A DNA stretch of 64,000 bases from Corallium rubrum. Taxonomy: Eukaryota; Cnidaria; Anthozoa; Scleralcyonacea; Coralliidae. The notes beneath the pieces were generated by a model that saw nothing but the letters and a program-made list of their open reading frames with translations, searched no databases and was not told where the DNA came from. The DNA lies in assembly GCA_964035015.1 (NCBI GenBank), contig CAXIUP010000009.1, forward strand, positions 1-64,000, written 5' to 3'. Positions 35,750 through 46,535 of the stretch are shown here, piece after piece (positions within the stretch are counted from its first letter, which is position 1; each line of letters opens with the position of its first letter). A program made the position numbers and the translations under genes.

Positions 35750-36244
35750 CATATTTGGCTCGGTGATGAAGAGACAGAAAACTATATACCCAAGAGCATA
35801 GCTGTCTTGGGGGAAAATAAGATCCTCAAAACGAATAGCATCCTGTGGTTGTGATTTCTTGGGAACATGCCACTGCTGAAGTTCCTGAGTGTACATGTAT
35901 GTTTTGTCATCGGGTATCTCAGTCGGTCCTAGCTCAATGTAGTCCAACAACTGAAACAAAAGGGCTGCTACATGTTTGCAGGGACCTCCAGCTCCATAAG
36001 GACAGTAGCATTTTGCAAACACAATATTCCCAGAGGTTTGATCAAAGTGAACATAGACCAGGTACACTTTTTTCCGCATTTGAGCACTTACTTGGCAGTG
36101 GACAAGAAAATAAATTGTGTCATCACTTTTCTTTACATTGGACTTGACCTCGATTTGGGTTGCAAACCCTGCCTTGAAAAGTCTATATCCACCTTTCTTG
36201 TGTTTTAAGGCCTCTGCAGCCTGATGGTTTGATGTTTTTTTCAC
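35750..36244 (-). pseudogene. SWIM zinc finger protein, right-arm copy
   Basis: The - strand frame keeps the complete SWIM finger: C-Y-C, then C-K-H-V near 35990-36015. It follows a region predicted to be beta-rich (Y-L-V-Y-V-H-F-D). The start codon and about 190 bp of 5' sequence present in the left arm are missing. After the D-L-I-F-P-Q motif near 35815 the sequence departs from the left copy. No YqaJ segment follows on this strand. Confidence 0.7.
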
Positions 36245-36301
36245 ATGCTTCTACTATTTAAAACTAGAAATACATAAACGCAATGAACCATCGCCCATTT
36301 T

Positions 36302-36318
36302 AATTATTATTACTATTA

Positions 36319-36410
<92 letters not shown>

Positions 36411-36493
36411 GTTGTTGTTGTTGTTATTATTATTATTATTAAATAACTCCCCCACCCACCCACCCACCCACCCACCCACCCACCCACCCACCC
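36302..36493. repeat. (tta)n and (ccca)n microsatellites
   Basis: A trinucleotide array at about 36302-36440 has a short ttg run, followed by a tetranucleotide array at about 36448-36493. Homopolymeric Asn, Ile and Leu frames here are artefacts. Confidence 0.95.
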
Positions 36494-37495
36494 CTGGTTA
36501 AAATAAGCACCTGATCGTGTTTTTGTATACAAATATAAACACCCTTGCCCTCCTTGCGTCCTTTACATCCTATTTTATCACTTTTATGAATGTAGTTTTT
36601 CTATTATTAACCAATTTCCAAAGCAATGTTTTATTCCAAAATAATAAAGCAGTGGCTGAGGAAAAACTTGTGTCACGACCTATTAATAGCACCAGAAACT
36701 GATAGCAAAAACAAACAATAATTACAGACGCTTATATCAAGGTGCCATGTTCCAAATATAATGTGGAACCTCAAAGAAAAACATCAAAACAGAAAAAAAA
36801 CGTAGGTAGCAGCCTAAAAACTATAGGTATAAGAGGGGAAAAACTAACCAGGGAAGAACTATAATGCAAAGCTTCACCCGAACCATACAAAAAAACGCCT
36901 GGGAAAATATATATTATTTGACAAGAATTTTGCGGTTTTACTTGAGCTTAATACTGAAAAGGTTTCGGATATATACCGACTCCAATCAGCTAAAGAAAGC
37001 TGTTAAGCTAAATACGAATCACTGCTTACCGTTAAATTTTCTTTTGGCTATGCTCGTAGCCTGTATCACCGTATGGCAGTGTTTGCAGCATCTGGCGTTT
37101 GGTTTCCGTGGTCTTCTCGTTCGGTTGTTAGCAAAAGGCAATCAATTCTCTTCAAAATGTGAAAAGCTGTTTGTGTTGATGTTCCTTTCAATTCACTGTT
37201 CTCTCTCGAGCCAAGATATAGTGGCCAGTGCATGCATACGTCTTCTGCTGGCTTTTAACAGACACGAAGAAACATCTTTTTGTTTTTTTTCAGTCACATT
37301 TGGCGGCATCTTTTCCGATCTTTATCGCAATTTTTCATGCTTTTTCAATGGTTTCTAGTCGTGTTTAATATTGTTTGGTTCATCCCACTGCAACATCTCT
37401 TCTTAGCTTTCCTTTTTCGGTCATTTGTAAACCAATTTTTCTGACAAAGATTTTATTTCGCTTGAGCTGCGAAAGTTGGCGATTTGATGGATATA

Positions 37496-37595
37496 TATAT
37501 ACATATATACATACATACATACATACACACATACATACATACATACATACATACATACATACATACATACATACATACATACATACATACATACA

Positions 37596-37625
<30 letters not shown>
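37496..37625. repeat. (cata)n microsatellite
   Basis: A tetranucleotide array with one variant unit, inside the Helitron. Confidence 0.95.
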
Positions 37626-37627
<2 letters not shown>

Positions 37628-38734
37628 AACTTCTCGCAGAATTTCTTTCCCACTCGCGTGTAATTTCGCGTGTAAGTGGACTCCACGCGTGTCGAGATTA
37701 GCACCCTCGCCCGGGCTCCGGGCTCGTGGATTAACTATGTATTTAATATGGTTAAAAATATGCTATCTAGTTAACTGATAAAATTAGAATTAAATATTTG
37801 ATTATTCCTTATATTTACTAAAACGTTTATTGCACACAACACAGCAAGAAACTCGACGGTTTTTCAAAATATTTAGTAAAAAAAAGTCCTAAATTTATAT
37901 TTACAGCCTACACTAATTCTAGAACGTACTTGTTATTCTAAGCGGATAGGAACCGACGACAACAATGGGAACAGAAGAGGAAAACAACGAACGAAAACTC
38001 TGACAAGACTATGTTATGCTTGACGTCTTTGTAAAATATCTCAACTCTTGATCAAGAAACGGGTTTTTTTTCGCGCCAAAAAGTCTAAAAAACATTGTGT
38101 AAATACAGAGGCAATTACGAACAACAGGTCGAGTGCAACATCCAACCATATTGATTTCAACAAGCAAATACGCCAGGAAGAAAGACTTCCGAGCACAACA
38201 ACTACTGACAAACAACTTAACTTATACATGTCACAAAAGCTGAGTTATATACTGAGCTATAATCGATCTACTTACTCACCTGTTCACGTCCGGGAAGGAC
38301 CGTCTTCGAATCGAATTTACTTGATCAATATTCGCTTGTCGAGTCACTCTGAAGTAATTTCCTCGCTAATTTTAGCTGCGATTTCGCTGTCTTTTGTACA
38401 AAATGTGGTTTACACCCTCCCAGTCCCATTGAGAAGTCTAAAATCCTCATTGCGGAAAGGAAATATTGTAAAACAATTAGTTACTCTTTCAGACAAAATG
38501 CTCGCCTCGCGGCGGCCATTTCGCTCGAAAGTGAAAGCCTACCACAACTCCCATGATGCATTGCTATAGGGAGGAATTGCCTATTATTAGGATGGTAATT
38601 CTGTGCACACGAAAAAATTATCAATCATTTCCAGTAAACATTATGCAACTATTAACCCTTTACCAGGCAAGATTACCAGGAGGTCTCCTGACTTGACAAA
38701 TAAAATCATGTGCCATTAGCCGGAGTAAAAGTAA

Positions 38735-39085
38735 GAAGTTGCTAACAATGAAATGGTGGCCTACTGGTGTACCAAAACAATGAAATGGTGGCCATGTTGG
38801 TGTACCAAAACAATGAAATGGTGGTGATACTGGTGTACCTAAACATTGAAATAATGGCCGATCGGCCATATTGGTGTACCAAAACAATGAAATGGTGGCC
38901 ATACTGGTGTACCAAAACATTGAAATGGTGGCCATACTGGTGTACCAAAACAATGAAATAGTGGCCAATCGGCCATATTGGTGTACCAAAACAATGAAAT
39001 GGTGGTCATACTGGTCTACCAAAACATTTAAATGGTGGCCATACTGGTGTACCAAAACAATGAAATGGTGGCCATGCTAGTGTAG
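38735..39085 (-). repeat. 33-bp minisatellite, right arm
   Basis: About ten units in inverted orientation relative to 32140-32390, including the same internal variants (ccgatcggccat-type insert). Confidence 0.9.
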
Positions 39086-39089
39086 TTAC

Positions 39090-39205
39090 TTTTTTAGTTA
39101 CTTTTTCAGACAAAATGCTCGCATCGCGGCGGCCATTTTGCTCGAAAGTGAAAGCCTACCACAACTCCCATGATGCATAGCTATTGGGGGAATTGCCCAT
39201 TATGT
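39090..39205. mobile_element. solo terminus of the SWIM-element family
   Basis: cagacaaaatgctcgc through cccatgatgcatagc and gggggaattgccc repeats the inner terminus of the palindrome (38490-38580), in the same orientation, with no partner. Confidence 0.65.
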
Positions 39206-39324
39206 TGAACAAATTCAATTTTTTCTTGACACCTATCCTAATAGCATTTGTTAGCACACAGGTTAGAATCATGGCGTACTGGATTATTTGCATAGCATAA
39301 TCTTCCCATACCACCCACTATTAA

Positions 39325-39360
39325 GTAGCCCGAGTTAACGCCTGGCGGGCGTCTTGTTTA
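39325..39360 (+). mobile_element. Helentron-like 3' tail, second copy
   Basis: gtagcccgagttaacgcc, a short hairpin and cttgttta match 21457-21491. It is the end of the copy whose leader is at 31380, so the palindrome lies within a Helentron-like element. Confidence 0.6.
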
Positions 39361-39620
39361 AGAATTAGAAATTAAACAATACTATGCCAGTTTTGCCTAA
39401 TGCCTAGCATATTCTAGACAGTATAACTCAAGAATCTAAATTACTTATGAGTCCATGGGAGTGATGGTATACATTAGTCAATGAGTCATTGACCTGTCAG
39501 TTAAGTAATAGATAAATCCCGAGAACGAGGGATTTATGCTATATAACGACCCGAGAACGCGCAGCGTCCGAGGGCTTTATGTCGCATAAATCCCGACGTT
39601 CGAGGGATTTATCTGACTTA

Positions 39621-40062
39621 ATTTATTATTGAGGAGGTTTTCCAACAAAGTTTTGTCTTTTTTCTACCTTGGACAAAGATTTTCCTTGTTTTTTACTTCA
39701 TTTCGTTTCTAATTAGTATTCAAGGGCTTTATGCGATATAAAGCCCTCGAAAGAACAAAGAAAACCGACTCAATCGTGATATAATGATAGTTAAGTGTTT
39801 TGAACTATTTTTCCCTGTGCAAAGGCTTTTTTTTTGCGAAATATACCTGCCTATGGATTTGCTTAACGAATCACGGTATTAATAAAATAGGCGGTAAACA
39901 AAGTCTTCCACCAAGTCGGTATGTGTATTTGTTTCTCTCTTTAATATTTTGTAGTGACGCCGTAATATTAAATGGTTTACTGTGATGGGATTTGGTAAAG
40001 TTTCGATTGATCTATTGCCGATTAATCCAAATCGGAATTCGTATTTGTAAACCTTCTGGTAT
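39621..40062. other. interior of the host TIR element
   Basis: Non-coding. It includes a second small palindrome around caagggctttatgcgatata (39721-39750). Confidence 0.5.
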
Positions 40063-40074
40063 ATAACTTATACA

Positions 40075-42393
40075 TGATGTCTTACACTGCTAAAGTCAAC
40101 CGAAAAATTTCGGCTGACTCGAGCGGGATTTGAACTCGCACCTTCGGGATTCCGGTCCGCCGCTCTACCTGTTGAGCTATCGAGCCGCACAGGGATTGGA
40201 GGCAAGTTCTATCCAACTTAAGTGCACGAGATATTCTCGCGACAACTTAACGCTTATCCGTGAGGACGTGCAGTGTTTCAATTCTATTACAGAATCATCC
40301 TCAGAAACATGAGAAAATTTTTCATGATGTCTTACACTGCTAAAGTCAACCGAAAAATTTCGGCTGACTCGAGCGGGATTTGAACTCGCACCTTCGGGAT
40401 TCCGGTCCGCCGCTCTACCTGTTGAGCTATCGAGCCGCACAGGGATTGGAGGCAAGTTCTATCCAACTTAAGTGCACGAGATATTCTCGCGACAACTTAA
40501 CGCTTATCCGTGAGGACGTGCAGTGTTTCAATTCTATTACAGAATCATCCTCAGAAACATGAGAAAATTTTTCATGATGTCTTACACTGCTAAAGTCAAC
40601 CGAAAAATTTCGGCTGACTCGAGCGGGATTTGAACTCGCACCTTCGGGATTCCGGTCCGCCGCTCTACCTGTTGAGCTATCGAGCCGCACAGGGATTGGA
40701 GGCAAGTTCTATCCAACTTAAGTGCACGAGATATTCTCGCGACAACTTAACGCTTATCCGTGAGGACGTGCAGTGTTTCAATTCTATTACAGAATCATCC
40801 TCAGAAACATGAGAAAATTTTTCATGATGTCTTACACTGCTAAAGTCAACCGAAAAATTTCGGCTGACTCGAGCGGGATTTGAACTCGCACCTTCGGGAT
40901 TCCGGTCCGCCGCTCTACCTGTTGAGCTATCGAGCCGCACAGGGATTGGAGGCAAGTTCTATCCAACTTAAGTGCACGAGATATTCTCGCGACAACTTAA
41001 CGCTTATCCGTGAGGACGTGCAGTGTTTCAATTCTATTACAGAATCATCCTCAGAAACATGAGAAAATTTTTCACGATGTCTTACACTGCTAAAGTCAAC
41101 CGAAAATTTTCGGCTGACTCGAGCGGGATTTGAACTCGCACCTTCGGGATTCCGGTCCGCCGCTCTACCTGTTGAGCTATCGAGCCGCACAGGGATTGGA
41201 GGCAAGTTCTATCCAACTTAAGTGCACGAGATATTCTCGCGACAACTTAACGCTTATCCGTGAGGACGTGCAGTGTTTCAATTCTATTACAGAATCATCC
41301 TCAGAAACATGAGAAAATTTTTCATGATGTCTTACACTGCTAAAGTCAACCGAAAAATTTCGGCTGACTCGAGCGGGATTTGAACTCGCACCTTCGGGAT
41401 TCCGGTCCGCCGCTCTACCTGTTGAGCTATCGAGCCGCACAGGGATTGGAGGCAAGTTCTATCCAACTTAAGTGCACGAGATATTCTCGCGACAACTTAA
41501 CGCTTATCCGTGAGGACGTGCAGTGTTTCAATTCTATTACAGAATCATCCTCAGAAACATGAGAAAATTTTTCATGATGTCTTACACTGCTAAAGTCAAC
41601 CGAAAAATTTCGGCTGACTCGAGCGGGATTTGAACTCGCACCTTCGGGATTCCGGTCCGCCGCTCTACCTGTTGAGCTATCGAGCCGCACAGGGATTGGA
41701 GGCAAGTTCTATCCAACTTAAGTGCACGAGATATTCTCGCGACAACTTAACGCTTATCCGTGAGGACGTGCAGTGTTTCAATTCTATTACAGAATCATCC
41801 TCAGAAACATGAGAAAATTTTTCATGATGTCTTACACTGCTAAAGTCAACCGAAAAATTTCGGCTGACTCGAGCGGGATTTGAACTCGCACCTTCGGGAT
41901 TCCGGTCCGCCGCTCTACCTGTTGAGCTATCGAGCCGCACAGGGATTGGAGGCAAGTTCTATCCAACTTGAGTGCACGAGATATTCTCGCGACAACTTAA
42001 CGCTTATCCGTGAGGACGTGCAGTGTTTCAATTCTATTACAGAATCATCCTCAGAAACATGAGAAAATTTTTCATGATGTCTTACACTGCTAAAGTCAAC
42101 CGAAAAATTTCGGCTGACTCGAGCGGGATTTGAACTCGCACCTTCGGGATTCCGGTCCGCCGCTCTACCTGTTGAGCTATCGAGCCGCACAGGGATTGGA
42201 GGCAAGTTCTATCCAACTTAAGTGCACGAGATATTCTCGCGACAACTTAACGCTTATCCGTGAGGACGTGCAGTGTTTCAATTCTATTACAGAATCATCC
42301 TCAGAAACATGAGAAAATTTTTCATGATGTCTTACACTGCTAAAGTCAACCGAAAAATTTCGGCTGACTCGAGCGGGATTTGAACTCGCACCT
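40075..42393 (-). repeat. array of a 250-bp tRNA-like unit, nine copies plus a partial tenth
   Basis: Units start near 40073 and recur every 250 bp with only single-base differences. Each holds a 72-nt tRNA-like sequence on the - strand (40115-40186, then every 250 bp to 42115-42186). Each also has a ccgaaatttttcgg hairpin with a T5 run just 3' of the tRNA-like part, and a conserved hairpin (ttaagt, gcgaga, tctcgt, acttaa). The array is inverted relative to 47125-49983. The flanks read ataacttataca on both outer sides of the whole block. Confidence 0.95.
40115..40186 (-). tRNA. tRNA-like sequence, first of nine in the left array
   Basis: The acceptor stem (ggctcga with tcgagtc) pairs over seven positions, and the D arm (gctc/gagc) and T arm (gttcaaatc) are present. 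The A and B boxes of a Pol III promoter are intact. The anticodon stem is poor and the loop reads ccggaat, with C instead of T at position 33. The anticodon would be GGA, a Ser type, yet the long variable arm of Ser tRNA is absent. I treat it as tRNA-derived, not as a working tRNA. Confidence 0.5.
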
Positions 42394-42446
42394 GTTGAGC
42401 TCGATAGCTCAACAGGTAGAGCGGCGGACCGGAATCCCGAATTACA
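42394..42446 (+). other. palindromic junction between the inverted arrays
   Basis: acctgttgagctcgatagct continues as caacaggt, a hairpin made where the - array meets the + array inside the tRNA-like sequence. The + strand tRNA-like part runs from 42404 to 42446 and is completed at 47125-47153 beyond an insertion. Confidence 0.85.
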
Positions 42447-43309
42447 CTCTTAAAACTGGTGTGTTAAATTACACGCATAGGCGTGTAGTAGCAACACACC
42501 TTCGACTCACAACTACACACCCTTTTTCCAAGAACACACCTGGTGTGTTAAATAACACACCTTTGTGTGTTAAGTAACACACCTTTGTGTTAATGGTGTG
42601 TAATTTTACACACCTAGATGTGTTAAATTACACATCGTGTAATTTGAAAAGATGTGTAAAATAACACGCATCAGGTGGCGTGTTGTCACAACACACCTTC
42701 TTTGAAAAGGCGTGTAATTTAATGTGAAAACACACCTTAGCCAAAACACACCTTTTTAGTTTAACACACCTTGGCAATTTTACACACCTTCATATTACAC
42801 ATGTTTATGATTTTACACACCTTTTCATATTTTCCTTTTGAAGTTTATTATATAAAAATATGGAATTTTGCAAACAGTTTTTAACAATATGTCATTACAT
42901 AACAATTAATATTCATTTGAAAAGGTGTGTAAAATATCACGCATCCGAAGGCGTGTTGACAGAACACACCTTTTTTGAAAAGGTATGTAATTATATAAAA
43001 GTTCACTTGTATCTTTGTTTGAACATTTTCATGAATGTATAATAATAACAATAATAATGATTATAATTAAAAATAGCATGTATTCTAATTTATTTTCGAT
43101 AGGGCATTTACATAAATATTTACATCAATCTCACATATTTAAACAAGTTCAACACTGGCAGTGTCTTTCTCTACAATATAATATTTTGATAACTTCACCA
43201 CAATATTTAAAACTCCATGGGAAGGTAAATCTGAATATGTCCAAATTTCTTTCTTCTCTATTCTTCTAATCTCATAAGCCATTAGGTGTTCGGTGAAGCC
43301 CACCCCTTA

Positions 43310-43440
43310 CAAAAATAAACCATACTTTTCATGCCAGAAACTATAGTTTTCCATCCAAAACTATAGTTTTCAATAAAAAACTAAAGTCTTTCAGCAAAAT
43401 ACTATAGTTTTCGTTCAAACTATAGTTCTGGAAATTAAAC
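43310..43440. repeat. aaactatagttttc-type short repeats
   Basis: Six spaced copies of actatagtttt with a few substitutions, inside the TIR element. Confidence 0.7.
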
Positions 43441-43762
43441 TAAAAATAAAAATTTTGGCTAAATAGCGCCGTCACCAGTGCAGAGGCCCCCTCTGGCCAG
43501 TGTCGTACCCAGCCCCCAGGCGCATGTAGCCACGATACCGCGCATGCTCCACGCAGCGAGCGCGCATTGATACTTGGGATAGCGTCATGTGCGCCACCGC
43601 CACGCGGCCCACGTTTGAAATTCACTTGTGATGGACTGATGGTGTTTTGAGATTCAAGCTACATAAACCCTTGGAAATAAGACTTTTTGTTTGCGAAGAG
43701 ATCAGGAAGACAGTCTTCACCGAAATAACATGTTCTTCTACGGAAATATTTAACTAAAAGCC

Positions 43763-43824
43763 ATGGAAATCGAGTTGAACCAACAAAGTCCTAGAAGCTT
43801 CGCTCGCACGAGGCTACCAGCAAG
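43763..43824 (+). CDS. possible first coding exon of the TIR element
   Basis: An ATG at 43763 opens 20 codons rich in Arg, Gln and Ser, ending at caag followed by gtaaag, a good 5' splice site. No domain is visible. It is proposed as an exon because other exon-like pieces with matching splice signals follow on the same strand. Confidence 0.35.
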
Positions 43825-44298
43825 GTAAAGAGATTCAGTAATCGTTTGTTTTATATTGTCCTACTTATTGTAATGTGAAATTTTTTCTGGCTCTCGTTGT
43901 CAATTTCCTGTTTGATTGTCCATTACAAACCATTTTATACTGATCGAAGTTAGTGTAGTTGAAGTCAATGTTTATTATTAAAGTCATCATCTTTTGTCGT
44001 CAACAATGTTGGCTTAATCTCTTCTTGTCTTCACAATTTTACAGTAATAGTCCATTGTGGTTCCTAACAAACTCTCAAATCATTCTTTCTTTTTTTTTAC
44101 CTTTCTTTAGCCACCGTTTCATTCATGATAAGGATTATCTTATGTAAAACTAAAGCATTCAGATTTTGAGGTAAAAGTTATTTGTGATTATATGAAATAT
44201 TAAATTGCTGGTATTAAACAGACTAACAGTAAAGTATGTTTTGTGTGCGTTTGTTTGTCTGCTTATTCATTCATATATTATTTTCTCTTGTTTTCTAG

Positions 44299-44359
44299 TC
44301 CATAGGGTAGAGTTACCATGTTCAGTTGTGTTCAACCATTCAACTTGCTGTCTATATTG
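44299..44359 (+). CDS. possible internal exon of the TIR element
   Basis: A 61-nt segment bounded by a pyrimidine-rich ttttctag acceptor and a ttg followed by gtaagt donor. Whether it is translated is unknown. Confidence 0.3.
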
Positions 44360-44528
44360 GTAAGTAAAATCCTTAAATAATATTGGTAGTTTATTTATTG
44401 ATCAATGACATAATGATCTATTCCAATAGGCATGTTTACATCTCAAAATACTATTAGCAGGTTATATATTGGTCTAACTGTATGTCTTTTTTAAAGTGAC
44501 ACTGATGCTGTATACTGAGATTTTTAAT

Positions 44529-44561
<33 letters not shown>

Positions 44562-44565
44562 CATA

Positions 44566-44608
<43 letters not shown>

Positions 44609-44689
44609 TAATAAAAGTAGTGTGCTGCGTAGGCAGTGTTGAAACAACAATCGAAACGTTCTGTTTCGGCAGTATTAACCTACTATACC

Positions 44690-44736
<47 letters not shown>

Positions 44737-44791
44737 GTATATATTTATGTATATATTTATGTATATATTTATGTATATATATATATATTTA

Positions 44792-44844
<53 letters not shown>

Positions 44845-44893
44845 GTATATATTTATATATGTATATATTTATATATGTATATATTTATATATG

Positions 44894-44928
<35 letters not shown>

Positions 44929-44988
44929 TTATATATTGTATTTATATATTGTATTTATATATATATATTTATATTTATTTATTTATGC
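44529..44988. repeat. CA and TA-rich microsatellites
   Basis: A CA array (about 44529-44556), a TA array (44566-44606) and a TA-rich stretch with tttatgta variants (44697-44988). Confidence 0.95.
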
Positions 44989-45307
44989 TAAGAACACATA
45001 TCACACATCTGGATATTTTAGAAAGTTGATCGGTTTGATAAAATATAAGACTCAAACTGGTATAATGTCATACTAATAATATTGGTATAATTTTTATTAT
45101 ACAGATACTGTATATTCCTTTTACATTACTGAACATCCCTATATTCTAATTGTGTTCAAAAATACAAGAATTCTGCTAGGAAAGTAGAATTTTCTGTCCA
45201 AATTGTTTGTTCGGTAACTGCAATCTTGTAGTTAGGAGGAATGTATGAGCATGTGACCCTTGGAGCATGTATTTGGAAATATAAATAGCATATTTGGAAA
45301 TATAAAG

Positions 45308-45445
45308 CATGAAGTATAGTTACCTTAAAGTCTTCGCTACCAGAGGTTTCACCCTAAACGGGATAATCAGGCAACTGATGGTCCCGGGGTGAAAAGGGTG
45401 AAACCTCTGGTAGCGAAGACTTTAAGGTAACACTATACTTCATGC

Positions 45446-45447
<2 letters not shown>
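45308..45447. repeat. 140-bp hairpin
   Basis: Arms of about 55 bp begin catgaagtatagttacctta and end in the complement. The loop includes ggcaactgatgg. A TA array follows to 45502. Confidence 0.85.
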
Positions 45448-45505
<58 letters not shown>

Positions 45506-45529
45506 AAAAAAGATATATTAACTGGACAT

Positions 45530-45620
45530 TAATAACACTGAAGTGGTTGCAGCGGTCGCAGAAATTGAAAGAAGATTAAAAAAGAAAAAGATGTCAGGAA
45601 AACTGATTACATATTGTGAT
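45530..45620 (+). CDS. possible Lys-rich exon of the TIR element
   Basis: The frame reads V-A-E-I-E-R-R-L-K-K-K-K-M and ends at gat followed by gtaagt. The 5' boundary is not clear because a TA array lies close upstream. No domain assigned. Confidence 0.3.
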
Positions 45621-45685
45621 GTAAGTTCAGAAATATGATTTCATGACTGCATTGTATTGTGACCAATTGCAATTTTTTGGAAAAT

Positions 45686-45940
45686 CAGTAGAGCGAGACA
45701 TGGATGATTTTTTTATCGCTTCCGAAGTGTCAGTTTTATTAACTGCAGATCATATTTCAAAGCAATCACGAGGTGTATTCTCATGTACCACGTGATAAAC
45801 ATCCAATCGTTAACTCGTAACTTATCACATGGTACATAAGAATACACCTCGTGATTGCTTTGAAATTGATCTGTGGTTAATGAAACTGTCGCTTTGGAAG
45901 CGATGAAAACATCGTCTATGTCTCGCTCTACTGATTTGAG
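45686..45940. repeat. 255-bp inverted repeat
   Basis: Outer arms gagcgagacatggatgattt and the inner perfect part around caatcacgaggtgtattct are inverted. The centre is about 30 bp. A GT array then a TA array follow at 45950-46040. Confidence 0.85.
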
Positions 45941-45946
45941 TAGTAG

Positions 45947-46042
<96 letters not shown>

Positions 46043-46202
46043 AGCATTCATAAAAGCCATTCATACATATCAATGTCTGTATAACTGATTACATCATCTT
46101 TCAGAGGTAATACTTTGCCAAATATTCCTTGGTCTGGGTGTATAAATGAGTAGTATGTAATACTCTTTTGTAATTTCCTTTATTGCTTTTGGTAATTTAT
46201 AG

Positions 46203-46535
46203 CCGGCTGTTTCTGTTGAGAAAATGTTCTCTTCAAAGTTGGTGGAATTTCGCGTGGTGTGCACAGGAACTCCAGAGAACACCAAGCAAATTTTTATATG
46301 TGGAGAAGATGATGCCATCTTTGAGTGTCCTTCGAACTGTTTAGTTGATGCCCTATTTTATGTTATTGCATGTTATTATGTTTTTGATGTATCATATCCT
46401 GATTGCTTTTATGGTATTTTATTATTTCTGCAAGACGTCGGTTTGCATTGTTTTGATACTGATGATGTTCGTGGCAGCAAATATAATGCATTTTTGTCTG
46501 AGCTTAAAAGTTTTAGTTCTAAACATCGTTTTTAG
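46203..46535 (+). CDS. probable last exon of the TIR element gene
   Basis: An acceptor ggtaatttatag ends at 46202 and an open frame runs to the stop at 46533-46535 (about 110 residues). It contains a hydrophobic segment (A-L-F-Y-V-I-A-C-Y-Y-V-F) followed by Y-P and a L-L-F-L-Q-D-V segment. Similar C-terminal segments occur, from memory, in uncharacterised transposon-associated proteins of fish and cnidarians. I cannot name a function. It lies just before the right subterminal repeats, in keeping with a gene reading toward the right end. Confidence 0.45.
   Translation, partial: PAVSVEKMFSSKLVEFRVVCTGTPENTKQIFICGEDDAIFECPSNCLVDALFYVIACYYVFDVSYPDCFYGILLFLQDVGLHCFDTDDVRGSKYNAFLSELKSFSSKHRF

Larger units (their letters stand above)
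36264..37730 (-). mobile_element. non-autonomous Helitron with documented empty site
   Basis: On the - strand it begins tccacgagcccgg after gttaa and ends tatttctag before ttttaaatag. The left palindrome arm at about 34347-34366 reads the uninterrupted gttaattttaaatag. The insertion therefore sits between A and T, begins TC, ends CTAG and makes no duplication, as expected for Helitrons. It is 1467 bp with no Rep/helicase coding and holds several microsatellites. Confidence 0.88.
32140..39085. repeat. 6.9 kb palindrome with arms of about 3.2-3.4 kb
   Basis: Inverted similarity runs from the minisatellite at both outer ends (32140-32390 and 38735-39085), through a MITE-like segment, a terminus reading ggcaattccccctatagcaa, about 1.7 kb of arm, and into a SWIM-type gene. 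The centre (about 35300-35815) is not inverted. Insertions present in only one arm are Tc1 (32802-33766), a MITE (34727-35085) and a Helitron (36264-37730). The right arm also lacks about 190 bp including the gene start. Arm divergence argues against a simple assembly artefact. Confidence 0.85.

Noticed and set aside
32140..39085. Palindrome as a pure assembly artefact
   Set aside because: The arms carry different insertions and many single-base differences, so a simple duplicated read join is unlikely, though long-read proof is still needed.
40075..42393. CRISPR array
   Set aside because: Units are identical over all 250 bp without unique spacers, and the genome is eukaryotic.
43440..43625. 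Gly/Ala/Arg-rich open frame in a GC-rich patch
   Set aside because: Opposite strand to the proposed exons and no recognisable motif; more likely promoter-like GC-rich DNA of the element.
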